DNA of 64,000 nt from Isosphaeraceae bacterium EP7 (GTDB lineage Bacteria; Planctomycetota; Planctomycetia; Isosphaerales; Isosphaeraceae). The notes under the pieces were generated by a model. That model saw only the letters and a program-made list of their open reading frames with translations, was not told the DNA's origin and ran no database searches. The stretch covers positions 2,615,174 through 2,679,173 of the forward strand of contig CP151667.1 in the NCBI GenBank assembly GCA_038400315.1. The letters run 5' to 3'. Positions 1-9,207 of this stretch are shown here, piece after piece. Both the position numbers and the translations under genes were made by a program. The stretch's first letter is position 1, and every line of letters begins with the position of its first letter.

Positions 1-1986
1 TAGGGCGTCGCGGATCTCCTCGGCCTCCAGTCGGCGGACGTCCCAGCGCCAGTAAAGCCGGTCTTCCGGGTCCTTCTGAAGCGCGTCAGCATCAGGCTCG
101 CTGCTCATCTGGTAGGTCTTTGAGAGCATGATGAGCCGGTGCATCGCCTTGACCGACCAGCCTTCGGCCACGAAGCGGCGGGCGAGCCAATCCAGCAATT
201 CGGGGTGAGTCGGCAGGGCGCCGTTGGTGCCGAAATTGTCGGTCGTGCTCACCAGGCCTCGGCCGAAATGCCAGCGCCAGATCCGGTTGACCATGACCCG
301 GGAGGTCAAGGGATGCTCCGGCTCGACCAGCCATCGCGCCAGCTCTAGCCGTCCGCTCTTTGAGCCTCCGAAACTCGGCGGGCTAGCCTCGCTGAAGACC
401 TCGGGCGCACGTCGGGGGATGACCTTACCCAGGGTCAGGTGGCTGCCCCTGATGTGGACGGCCACGTCGGTGGCGGTTCCCTCGGTCACACCCATCGCCG
501 ACGGCATCACGGGCGCGGCCTTCTCCAGCGTGGCCAGGTCCGCACGCAACTTCGTGAGCCGGGCTTTGGTCTCCTCGGGATAGAGCGTATCGAGCTTCTC
601 GGGAAGGGTCGCGCCTTCGGCCTTCGTGGCGCGGACATGCTCGTCGGCGGCGGTGACCTGGCGGGCGATCTCGGCCTTCGCGGCAGCGACCTCAGCCTCA
701 TGAGCGGCGTTCCGAGCCAGTTCGGGCTCGGTGGCGAGCGTGTTCTCGTGCCAGCGAGCGACCGTCGTGAAACTGTCCATCGTCTTCGTGCTCTTGAAGA
801 CTCCGGCGAGTGCGTAATAGTCGGCCGCGGTGATTGGATCAAACTTGTGGTCGTGACATCGAGCGCACCCAATCGTCAGGCCGAGAACCGCCCGACCCAG
901 GGTGTCGATCTGCTCATCGATGATGTCCATCTCCATCTTCGTCTTATCGACCTCGGCCAGCACCTTCGGCCCGAGCGTGAGGAAGCCGGTGGCGATCAGC
1001 CGCTCATGCTGAACCTCGACGGAGTCGGCCTTCGGGAGCAGATCGCCGGCCAGTTGCTCAACGAGGAACTGGTCGTAAGGCGTATCGCGATTAAACGCGG
1101 AGACGACGTAATCGCGATAGCGCCAGGCATTGCCGTGGGCCACATTCTCGTCCAGGCCGTTCGAGTCAGCATAGCGTGCGACATCGAGCCAATGCCGTCC
1201 CCAGCGCTCCCCATATCGTGGAGAGGCGAGCAGGCGTCCCACGACCCGATCGAAGGCGTCCGGAGCATCGTCCGCCAGGAACGCGTCGACTTCCTTCGAG
1301 GTTGGAGGCAAGCCCGTCAGGTCGAACGTCGCACGTCGGATCAGGGTCCGCTTGTCGGCCGCCGGAGCCGGCTTCAAGCCCTGGGCTTCCAGTTGGGCCA
1401 GGATGAACTGATCGAGGCCATTCCCGGGCGAAATCGCGGATGAGACCGGGGGGGGCGTCGGATTGCTAGGAGGCTTGAAACCCCAGGCTGCCTTATTACG
1501 CTCGCCATCACTTGCCGGCTTCGTGGAGGCCGCCAGGTCCATCGCCGGGGCAGGAGCCCCCATCACGACCCATTCGGTCAGAAACTCGATCTGGCGATCA
1601 TCAAGCTTGCCCTTCGGGGGCATCTGGATGGATTCGTCCTTGTAGCGGACCGCGGTGATCAGCAGGCTTTCTTCCAGATTGCCCGGCACGACGGCTGGTC
1701 CAAGGTCGCCCCCCTTCAGCCAGTCGGCCTTGTTGTCGAGCCTGAGGTTCCCCTTGATCCGCTTGCCCTCCGCCGAGTGGCAGGAATAACAATGCTCAAC
1801 GAGCAACGGGCGGATGTTCTTTTCAAAGAAGGCGACGCCATCCGGGGCAGACTCACTCGCAATCGCCGGACTTGTAAGAAGCCCGAAGACCGCGACGATC
1901 AGACGCGCGGGAAGCCCCTTCACTAGGCGTCCCCACACGCCAGGCGCGCGGAAGTCGTTATGAGGACCGTTGAGCGTAATAATCAT
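1..1986 (-). CDS. PSD1 / DUF1549-DUF1553 cytochrome c-type protein, 3' end beyond window
   Basis: Reverse translation from ATG at 1986 stays open to the window edge (662 codons), so the C-terminus is missing. The N-terminus has a hydrophobic export segment (about residues 25-43), then a planctomycete cytochrome c domain with heme motif CYSCH near residue 67. DUF1549 follows, including the hallmark CARCHDHKFDPI, and then DUF1553, with the tract around MVNRIWRWHFGRGL encoded near 230-295. Members are exported proteins typical of planctomycetes and are usually encoded beside DUF1501 proteins. Their biochemical role is unproven, though the c-type heme suggests periplasmic redox work. A GTG near 1938 is an alternative start but would shorten the signal region. 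Family assignment is secure; function is not. Confidence 0.9.
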   Translation of the reverse strand, partial: MIITLNGPHNDFRAPGVWGRLVKGLPARLIVAVFGLLTSPAIASESAPDGVAFFEKNIRPLLVEHCYSCHSAEGKRIKGNLRLDNKADWLKGGDLGPAVVPGNLEESLLITAVRYKDESIQMPPKGKLDDRQIEFLTEWVVMGAPAPAMDLAASTKPASDGERNKAAWGFKPPSNPTPPPVSSAISPGNGLDQFILAQLEAQGLKPAPAADKRTLIRRATFDLTGLPPTSKEVDAFLADDAPDAFDRVVGRLLASPRYGERWGRHWLDVARYADSNGLDENVAHGNAWRYRDYVVSAFNRDTPYDQFLVEQLAGDLLPKADSVEVQHERLIATGFLTLGPKVLAEVDKTKMEMDIIDEQIDTLGRAVLGLTIGCARCHDHKFDPITAADYYALAGVFKSTKTMDSFTTVARWHENTLATEPELARNAAHEAEVAAAKAEIARQVTAADEHVRATKAEGATLPEKLDTLYPEETKARLTKLRADLATLEKAAPVMPSAMGVTEGTATDVAVHIRGSHLTLGKVIPRRAPEVFSEASPPSFGGSKSGRLELARWLVEPEHPLTSRVMVNRIWRWHFGRGLVSTTDNFGTNGALPTHPELLDWLARRFVAEGWSVKAMHRLIMLSKTYQMSSEPDADALQKDPEDRLYWRWDVRRLEAEEIRDAL

Positions 1987-2199
1987 AGCGATCTCATCGC
2001 TTGGCGGTTCGGGGCAGGTGGCTGTACGGTGGGACTCAGGAAGCGACGATGGGGCGGGAAGGCGAGTCGCGTGCAAGATCAATCATCGCCTAAGTGCCTG
2101 GAATGGGAAAGCAAAAATCCCGGCCCCGTGGATCGCAATGAGTGCTCTGGACCGGAATTTGAAGATCCTCAAGCCGCGGCTCGATCGCCCGAGGTGCTC

Positions 2200-2699
2200 G
2201 ATACCACCATTCTCACCGAAAGCCCGCCGCGGCGAGCCGGTTGGGCCAAGGTCGGCACTCAGGAGGTTGCGCCGATCACCGGCAACCGCGACCGCCGCGT
2301 CCACTTCGTCGCCATCGCCGTGGGCCGCGGCACGCTCTGCCTGGACCGCGCCGAGCACTGGAATCAGGACAGCTTCCAGGGTCATCTGCGGCACCTCCGC
2401 CCGACCTGGCGAGGCTGACGGACGCATTGTTCCTGGAACAGGGCTCGCCGCAAACGGCCAAGCGGTGGCGCGCTCTGGCCAGGGAGTCCTCCATCGAGCT
2501 GCGGTTCTTGCCGACGGCGTGCCCGGAACTCAACCCGATGGAGGGCCTCTGGCGCGAGTTCAAGGGGCAGATCTTGGCCATCGAGCAGCCGCCCGAGCTG
2601 GGTGTCTCGCTGGAGCGAGCCACCGATCACCTCATGGCCATGACCGGCCAACACCGGCGGCAGACCGCGGGTATCCTGTCCAAGAACTTCTTCGGAGGC
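2200..2699 (+). pseudogene. IS630-family transposase, C-terminal remnant with frameshift
   Basis: Two frames together give the second half of an IS630/DDE_3 transposase. The first runs TTILTES through ITGNRDRRV to about 2415. The second continues with SSIELRFLPTACPELNPMEG, the IS630 tract carrying the final catalytic Glu region, to NFF near 2690. The closest relative in this window is the copy at 17146-18178, which reads VVLFSDATILTE at the same place. The N-terminal half is absent and a frameshift lies near 2415, so this is a dead fragment. Confidence 0.8.
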
Positions 2700-2774
2700 G
2701 GGCCCTTGGTCCGATCGCTAAAAGAAAGCCCCCTGGCCCCTGCAATTGCCGGGCCGGGGAGATGTCGATCCTGG

Positions 2775-2907
2775 TCAGCGTCTCCTGCGTCCCGGACGGA
2801 TCTCGCCTCCGGCCAGGCAAGAGGCGAGCATCGCGAGGAAGGCCAGCATGCCGATCCCCAAGCTCGAGGACATCAGGCCGATCGGCGAGGACAGCGGGAG
2901 GCAGCCG
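2775..2907 (-). pseudogene. Possible C-terminal membrane-anchor tail of an interrupted exported protein
   Basis: Next to the inner end of the IS630 copy, the minus strand is open from the junction to a TGA at 2775-2777. It encodes a hydrophobic helix (LGIGMLAFLAMLASCLAG) followed by GEIRPGRRRR and stop, which is the layout of a C-terminal anchor. It lies in the direction expected for the 3' remainder of the exported protein broken at 3961, but I cannot show they were once contiguous. A similar tail (GLLAFLALASGG, then RLRRRHP) ends the open frame at 50841. This is inference from hydrophobicity and position. Confidence 0.3.
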
Positions 2908-3960
2908 TTGACTTAGCCCGGTTTTCCTTTGAGCGTGTCGGTTGACGCCTCTACCCCGCTCCGGTATCCGCAGTGGTCGAACCAGCCGCGGAGGTCGCCC
3001 GGCTCGACGGCCCTCAGGCCGTCGCCCATCGCACCGATCCGCGCCTCGACCGTCCGCGCCTTGGCCGACCTCAGGTGCGGCTTCAGCTTGGAGAACATCG
3101 ACTCGATCGGGCTGAGGTCCGGACTGTACGGCGGCAGGTACCGCACCTCGGCCCCGGCCGCCGCGATCAGCCGGCCGACCTCGGCCGTCTTGTGGCACGG
3201 CAAGTTGTCGATGATCACGACGTCGCCCGGACGGAGCGTCGGGGCCAGGCACCGGCCGATGTCGGCCTCGAAGCAGGCGGCGTTGGTCGCCCCGTCGAAG
3301 GCCAGGCAGGCCGCCGCCGGCACGCCGTCGAGGCGAACCGCGGCGGTCAGCGTCGTGACCTTCCAGTGGCCGTGCGGCACCGGGCCGTCAACGCGGACCC
3401 CGCTGGGGGCCCGGCCGTGGGTACGGTCCATCGCCGTGCTGGCGCCGCTCTCGTCGAGGAAGACCAGCCGCCCCGGGTCGACCGCGGCGAACTCCTCGCG
3501 CCAGGCCCGCCGGTGCGCCTTCAACTCGGGGCGATCCCGCTCGGCCGCCCGCCGCGACTTTTTTGGCGCGTGATGCCCAGTCGCCTCCGCGCCCGGTGCA
3601 CGGCCGACGGGCAGCAGCCCACGCCGGCGGCCTCGGCCAACGGCGCGAGCGTGGCGTCGTCGTCGGCCCGGACCGCCTCGCGGAGTCGCCCCGCGGCCTC
3701 GCCGTCGAAGGCCGGGGCCCGCCCGCCGCCGTGCGGCCGGGGGGCGATCGAGCCGGTGTCGCGCCGCGGCCGCACCAGCTTGCCAATCCAGGTGACGCTG
3801 ACGGAGAACCGCGAGGCGATCTGCTCGCGGGTGCCGTCGCGCCGGTCGCAGGCGGCGAGGACCCGCTCGCGCAGGTCGGCAGAATAAGCCTTCATCCCCG
3901 TGCCCTCCATCCAGGAAGGGATAACAAGGGACAACCGGCTCAGTCAAAGAGAAACCGCTC
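2908..3960 (-). mobile_element. IS630-family element
   Basis: The outer end at 3960 has GAGC-GTTTCTC followed by TTGACTGAGCC and is flanked by TA at 3961-3962. The inner end at about 2908 has TTGACTTAGCCC. These ends are imperfect inverted repeats. No TA is visible at the inner end, which may be trimmed. The element interrupts the exported-protein gene at 3961. It is the same subgroup as the copy at 40983-41997. Confidence 0.7.
2913..3895 (-). CDS. IS630-family transposase, expressed by -1 frameshift
   Basis: The first frame from ATG 3895 (MKAYSADLRERVLAACD) encodes the N-terminal helix-turn-helix region and reaches the end of an A6 run (plus-strand T at 3559-3564), then stops soon after. 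The -1 frame continues as KKSRRAAERDRPELK into the DDE catalytic domain: LVFLDESG (first Asp), VVIIDNLPCHK (second Asp) and YSPDLSPIESMFSKLK (Glu). All three acidic residues are visible, so the transposase may be functional if frameshifting occurs. An upstream ATG at 3910 is an alternative start. Confidence 0.8.
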
Positions 3961-4827
3961 TAGGTGGCCGCCGTAGAGCAAGATCACGTCGGACCCGGCG
4001 GCGGCTGTCGGCACGTTGAACGACAGCGTGATCGACTTCTGATTGGACGCGAAGCTGTACGCGGAGAACGTCAGGCCCGTGAGCCCGTAGGTGGTGATCG
4101 AACCGGCGACCTGGGCAGCGCTGGGTAGTGAACCATCGGTTGGGGTCGCCCAGTTGCTCGCCACGCCGAACGGGCTCGTGCCGACGGTCGGGTCCACCCC
4201 GGCGAACGTTGCGTTGTAACTGGCAAGCGAGTCGATGAAGTGCTCGCCTTGAGAGTTCGTGAAATCATACTTTAGATCGACGCTCTTCGCGCCCGCCGTC
4301 GCATTTTTGATCACGATGCGGAAGGGAATGACGTCGCATTCATTGAACCGCGGATTGCTCCCCTGGAGATTGCCACCCCAGGCACCTACACCGACTAGGG
4401 TCTCCCACCCTTCCACGTTGTCTACATTAGTCGGCGCGTCAGTAAAATGCGTCGTCGCCTCGGCCCCCGAATCGACCCCGGTCGCCGTCAACTTCAACGA
4501 AGTATAAGCATATTGATTTTCAACGAACCAGGACGTCCCGATCGATCCGTTGGCCACGCCGTCGGCGTCGCCTGTGCCGCCGTCGGTGGCGAACCAGGGA
4601 AGGTTGCCACTGGGGAAATCCTCGATCCCATCGGTCCGAGTGACCTGAAACTTCAGCGTCTCGCCGATATTGAAGTTCGAGCCCTCGGCCTCATCGTTCC
4701 ATGCCGTGATCTGGGCAGTCGAGCCGGGCGCGTAATCGGGGAGGTCGGTCACCACTCGGGCCGTCATGAGCGTCCGCGATTCCAGCAACTGGACAACGGA
4801 GTCTACCGGGTTACCGCCCGATCGGCC
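3961..4827 (-). pseudogene. Exported LE-x-R-motif protein, truncated at both ends by IS
   Basis: This is nearly identical to the gene starting at 63311, in opposite orientation. The retained part runs from the region just before LLESRTLMTARVV to VILLYGGHL and ends at the TA of the IS630 copy. The LE-x-R-x-L motif near the N-terminus is common in secreted planctomycete proteins. Substitutions relative to the other copy include PWFATDGG versus PWFVTDGG, YAYTSLK versus YAYASLK and FNECDV versus FNEGDV. Homology stops at about 4827, beside the IS701 target duplication, so the first 30 or so codons are lost. The reading frame is otherwise open. Function is unknown. Confidence 0.8.
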
Positions 4828-4831
4828 TTAG

Positions 4832-6238
4832 TACTACAGTTGTAACTAACCCGGGGGCCCGGCCTCGCGTTTCTTGTAGTGGCAACGCCGCGCGAACGCC
4901 TGGTGGGCGCGCCGCCATACCGACCAATCCAGGACCTCGACGGCCTCCGGCAGGCGTCCCCACAGGAGTCGGACCAGGAGCCGACGGGCCTCGGGCACCG
5001 TCAGGGCGATCAACTCCGGCTCGTCGGCCGACTTTTTTTGGGCGGTGCGCCGGCAAGTCTCCGGATCGCGGCCAGGACGGCATGGGCCAGCAGGGCCAGG
5101 GTGATGTGCCGATGCCAGCCGGTCCAACTCCGCACCTCGTAGTCGGCCAGTCCAGCCTCCTGCTTGGCCGCCTCGAAACCGCCCTCCACCGCCCAGCGAG
5201 CCCCGGCGGTCTGGGCCAGCCGGGTTAACGTCGTGCGGCTCGGGCCGGCCGCGATGGAGTACGCCAACTCCTCGCGGCCATCCAGACTCTTGCGCACCAG
5301 CAGCCACCGCCTCCATGCCGGGCCCAGGTCGCTGTTGATCTCCAGCCACGCCCAGGCGTACCGCCTCGGCCCCTTGCTGCCCGCCGCGATGGTGATCTTG
5401 TGCCAGGCCTGCTTCGGCAACGCTCTGGTCAGGGTGGCGACCGCGGCCTGCCCGGACCCCGCCCAGACATACTGGTTGGCCCGGACCGCCAGCACGTACG
5501 GCCGCTTCTGCTCTTCCAGCCACCGCCGCAACTCCCACGCGCCGTAGACCTCGTCGCCGGTCACCCACGCCGCAGGCACCCCGGCCTTGAACGCCCGCTC
5601 GAGCATCGCCCTGGCCAGCCGGATCTTGGTCGCGAAGGCGGTCTTCTCCGGGACACCCGCCGCCTTGCACCGCCCGGGGTCGCCGGCCCACTCCTCGGGC
5701 AGGTACAGCGTGCGGTCGAGGAACGCGACGCCATGCCGGCTGGCGTACGCGAGGAAGACCCCGACCTGGGCGTTCTCGATCCGGCCCGCGGTGCCGGTGT
5801 ATTGCCTCGCCACGCCCACCGACTTGGTCCCCTTCTTGAGGAACCCGGTCTCGTCGAGGATCAGCACGGCGTCGGGGTCGCCGAGCGTCTCGACGACGTA
5901 GGCCCGCAGGTCGTCGCGGACGGAGTCGGGGTCCCAGTCGGCCCGGCCCATGAGGTACTGGACGCCGTAGGGCGTCTCGTCACCGATCTGCTCGGCGACC
6001 TGCCAGGCGTTCTTCCGCTGGACCGGCCCGAGCAGGCCGATGAGATAGGCCCGGACGCGATCGCGGGTCTCGCTTCGAGGAAACCTCGCCCCGATCCGGC
6101 GGGCCACCTCGTCGATCTGCCGCCCCCAATCGTGGACGTCCTCGGGGCTGAAGGCGGCATCGGTGCTGGCCATGGTGATCCTCCTCGGGGATTCCATGGC
6201 CAAACTACCGGGCTGATCGGTTAGTTGCAACTGTAGTA
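4832..6238 (-). mobile_element. Complete IS701-family insertion sequence
   Basis: The terminal inverted repeats are TACTACAGTTG-T-AACTAACC at 4832 and its counterpart TACTACAGTTG-C-AACTAACC ending at 6238. They are flanked by a 4-bp direct repeat TTAG (4828-4831 and 6239-6242), matching the YTAR target of this family. Length is 1407 bp, and the single transposase gene fills it. Confidence 0.9.
4846..6173 (-). CDS. IS701-family transposase, -1 frameshift near the C-terminus
   Basis: Translation from ATG 6173 (MASTDAAFSPEDVHDW), preceded by GGAGGATCACC, gives the DDE nuclease. Visible motifs are AVLILDETGFLKKGTKSVGV (first Asp), WVTGDEVYG (second Asp) and a C-terminal RWAVEGGFEAAKQEAGL (Glu). 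Near the end the zero frame reads PPKKSRPTSRS and stops. Slipping -1 on the A7 run (plus-strand T at 5033-5039) gives QKKSADEPELIALTVPEAR and about 60 more residues to 4846. The frameshift falls after the catalytic Glu, so it changes only the tail. Both products could be active. Confidence 0.85.
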
Positions 6239-6242
6239 TTAG

Positions 6243-6855
6243 GGGGGGCCTGCACCTGCTCATCGGGCCCGTGCTCTCGGACCTGGGGGACGACGCACGG
6301 TTCCTCTACATCGGCGTGGGCACGGGTCCGGAGCTGATCTACCTGGCCGAGCGGTTCCCGGGCTGGCGCTTCGTTGCGGTCGAGCCCTCGGCGCCGATGC
6401 TCGACGTCTGCCGAAGGAAGGCCGAGGAACGCGGGATCGCCGACCACTGCGGGTTTCACGAGGGCTATCTCGATTCTCTACCTCAGGGCGAGGCGTTCGA
6501 CGCGGCCACGTCGCTTCTGGTGTCCCAGTTCATCCTCGACCGGCAGGCACGCACCGGCTTCTTCCGCGAGATCGCGGGTCGCGTCCTTCCTGGTGGAGTT
6601 CTGGTGAACGCGGGCCTGTCATCCGACGCGAGCGCGGCTGACTAAGATAGCCTGCGCGGGGCCTGGTTCCGGATGATGCGGGACGGGGTACTCAACCGCG
6701 AAGCCATCGGGAAGATGCGTGCGGCGCATGACCGGGACGTGGCCCTCCTGCCTCCCGATGAGGTCGGTGCGATCATCTCGGCCGGCGGCTTCGACGCTCC
6801 GGTCCAGTTCCTCCAGACCGGACTCATCCGCGCCTGGTATGCGCGGCGGGTGTGA
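6243..6855 (+). pseudogene. Class I SAM-dependent methyltransferase, N-terminally truncated, internal stop
   Basis: The frame begins at the IS701 junction and reads LLIGPVLSDLGDDARFLYIG, then the SAM-binding glycine motif IGVGTGPELIYLAERFPG, an acidic VAVEPSAPML and later FREIAGRVLPGGVLV, typical of Rossmann-fold methyltransferases. An in-frame TAA at 6643-6645 splits the C-terminal part, which continues in the same frame (DSLRGAWFRMMRDGVLN) to TGA at 6855. The upstream 5' end is absent beyond the IS. The substrate cannot be inferred. Confidence 0.8.
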
Positions 6856-6910
6856 GCTTGGTGGGCAGCGGTGCTGCGTGTTGCTAGGGTGAGGCGTCTC
6901 CGAGGCAGTC

Positions 6911-7483
6911 ATGAACCCCACCATCTTCGAGACCCCAGGCGACTTTAGGGCATGGCTTGCCGAGAATCACACCACGGCCGGCCATGTATGGGTGGGTTTC
7001 TACGGCCGGAAGCGCATGACCTGGCCCGAGGCCGTCGACGAAGCCCTCTGCTATGGCTGCCTCGACGGTGTACGCAAGGGCGTCGATGCCGAGATCTACG
7101 CGAACCGCTTCACGCCTCGCAAGACAGGCAGCGTCTGGAGCAACGTCAACATGAATCGAGTCCAGGCCCTGATCGCCCTCGGGCGGATGTAGCCGACCGG
7201 ACTCGTCGCGTTTGAAGCCCGGAAAGAGAGCCGATCTGGCATCTACTCACACGAGCAGCAGGACGTGGACCTGCCCGAACCGTATCAGGGCCTCCTTAGA
7301 CAGAACACCGCGGAGTGGGAGTTCTACCAGCGGCAGCCGGCGTCATATCAGAAAGCCGTCAGTTGGTGAATCGCGAATGCCAAGCAGGAGAAAACCCGCC
7401 TATCACGGATGAGAAAACTGATCGAACATTCGACTCGGGCGGAGAGATTGCCGCAGTTTACCCGGAAAAAGTCATCGGATTGA
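6911..7483 (+). pseudogene. YdeI/OmpD-associated family protein with two in-frame stops
   Basis: From ATG 6911 (MNPTIFETPGDFRAWLAENH) the sequence follows the YdeI family: WVGFYGRKRMTWPEAVDEAL, CYGCLDGVRKGVD and NRFTPRKTGSVWSNVNMNR. A TAG at 7190-7192 follows LGRM, but the same frame continues PTGLVAFEARKESRSGIYS. A TGA at 7367-7369 stands where the family normally has the second Trp of a WW pair (AVSW-stop-IANAKQEKTR). The frame ends QFTRKKSSD at 7483, which is the normal family terminus. The gene is thus full length with two nonsense changes and no indels, suggesting recent inactivation. Confidence 0.85.
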
Positions 7484-7676
7484 TGCAGCCTCACGCCATC
7501 CGAGAGAACCACAATTCTCCCGCCCGACGAGCAAGGAGCATGATCCACCGGAAGCCGCCGGATCGGGTCTCGACGGGCGTCTGCCCGCCTAGAAGCCTGG
7601 CGACGAATGAGTTAGGCTGAGGGTGATCGGTGCCGATCGAATCGCCGTCTCCGGTTCGCCCTTACAGGAATGATTC

Positions 7677-9068
7677 ATGATGCATGCAACCGGAGCGGGG
7701 TCTCGCCGAGAATTCCTGAGGGCGGGGCTGGCGGGGATGGGGTCGCTGTCGCTCCCTGGACTGCTCCAGTTGAGGGCGCAGGCCGCGCCGACACGGGAGC
7801 GGAAGGCCGTGATCCTCGTCTGGCTCAGGGGCGGGTGCAGCCACCTGGACACCTACGACCCGAAGCCGGATGCCCCGTCGGATTTTCGGGGCCCCTTCGC
7901 GACCCTGGACACCAGAACGAGTGGCCTGCTCCTGTCCGAATTGCTCCCACTCCAGGCCGCGATCTCAGACAAGTTCAGCGTGCTGCGATCCATGGCGCAC
8001 ACGGGCGGAGGGCACCCGGCCGGGTCGCTCCAGCTGCTCTCGGGCGATCCCGACCCGCAGGACAAGGCCGGGCCGGCCTTCCCCGACGTGCTTGCGGTGG
8101 CGAACTATCTCGGGAAGCGTACAGACCGGACGCTGCCCAATTACGTGGGGGTCAACCCGATCCACGGCTACGACGGGTTCCGCATCGCCGGCCCGGCGTT
8201 CTTGGGATCGACATATGAACCATTTGCCGTGACGGGCGACCCGTCGGCCCCGGACTTCCGCGTTAACTTCGGCGAAGTCGCGCCGGATGCCCGCCTCCGG
8301 GACCGGGATCGCCTCCGCCGAACGTTCGACGACCTCCGGCGGTCGCTGGATCGTTCCGAAATCGAGAAGTCCATGGACGTTTTCCAGTCCCGCGCCCTGG
8401 ATCTCATGACTAGCCCACAGGCCGCCAGGGCGTTCGATGTGTCCCGCGAAGATCCGAGGCTGCGGGACCGTTACGGCCGCCATGCCTGGGGGCAGCAGTG
8501 CCTCATGGCGCGTCGGCTCGTCGAGGCGGGTGTTGACCTCGTCACCACGACCTTCGACGGCCCGCTCTGCGGCCGGGTCGCCAACTGGGACGACCACGCC
8601 GTCAACCACCACGTCTTCGACGCTCTCAAGTTCCGTGCCCCCTATTTCGACCAGGCGGTCTCGGCCCTGATCCAGGATGTCCACGACCGGGGGCTCCAGG
8701 AGCGGGTCCTGGTCATCGTCACGGGCGAATTCGGCCGAACGCCCCGAATCTCCTACGTGGCGAGCAGTGGGGGCGGCGTGGCGAGCGCACCGGCGGGGAC
8801 GACCCAGCCGGGGCGGGACCACTGGAACCGGGCCAACTCGATGATCTGGTCGGGCGGCGGGATCGAAGGAGGCCAGGTCATCGGCTCGACGGATAGCCGG
8901 GGCGAGGATGTGGTCGATCGCCGCGTCGGGCCGCACGATTTCCTGGCGACTGTCTACCACCATCTCGGAATCGATTACGAACGGGTCACGATCCCCGACC
9001 GACTGGGCAGGCCGATCCCGATCGTCACCAACGGTCAGGCGATTTCGGAGTTAGTCGCCAAGTCCTAG
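7677..9068 (+). CDS. DUF1501 domain-containing exported protein
   Basis: A 463-residue product with a twin-arginine signal (SRREFLRAGLAG, residues 9-20) and a processing region around LRAQAAP. The alkaline-phosphatase-like DUF1501 core follows: VILVWLRGGCSHLDTYDPKPDAP, SVLRSMAHTGGGHPAGS, and the late VIVTGEFGRTPR with PGRDHWNR. These are metal-site-like Asp/His clusters of the sulfatase/phosphatase superfamily. The ATGATG start is preceded by AGGAATGATTC. A sulfatase gene follows 139 bp downstream on the same strand, so the two may be co-transcribed. Substrate unknown. Confidence 0.92.
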   Translation: MMHATGAGSRREFLRAGLAGMGSLSLPGLLQLRAQAAPTRERKAVILVWLRGGCSHLDTYDPKPDAPSDFRGPFATLDTRTSGLLLSELLPLQAAISDKFSVLRSMAHTGGGHPAGSLQLLSGDPDPQDKAGPAFPDVLAVANYLGKRTDRTLPNYVGVNPIHGYDGFRIAGPAFLGSTYEPFAVTGDPSAPDFRVNFGEVAPDARLRDRDRLRRTFDDLRRSLDRSEIEKSMDVFQSRALDLMTSPQAARAFDVSREDPRLRDRYGRHAWGQQCLMARRLVEAGVDLVTTTFDGPLCGRVANWDDHAVNHHVFDALKFRAPYFDQAVSALIQDVHDRGLQERVLVIVTGEFGRTPRISYVASSGGGVASAPAGTTQPGRDHWNRANSMIWSGGGIEGGQVIGSTDSRGEDVVDRRVGPHDFLATVYHHLGIDYERVTIPDRLGRPIPIVTNGQAISELVAKS

Positions 9069-9207
9069 TTATCCACCCGAGCCGACGCGGACATGGCTCA
9101 CCGCGAACGGAAGGCCCTCAAGCCGAGGGGTGCCGCCCGCGCGGGTAATTCTCGTGACGGCCATCCCGTCGCACCACCAACCTATCGCCGCCCTGGAAGG
9201 TCCGAGG

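Noticed and set aside
439-1443. Long plus-strand open frame (334 codons)
   Set aside because: It is antisense to the clear PSD1 gene and its translation is low-complexity GC-driven sequence with no family motif.
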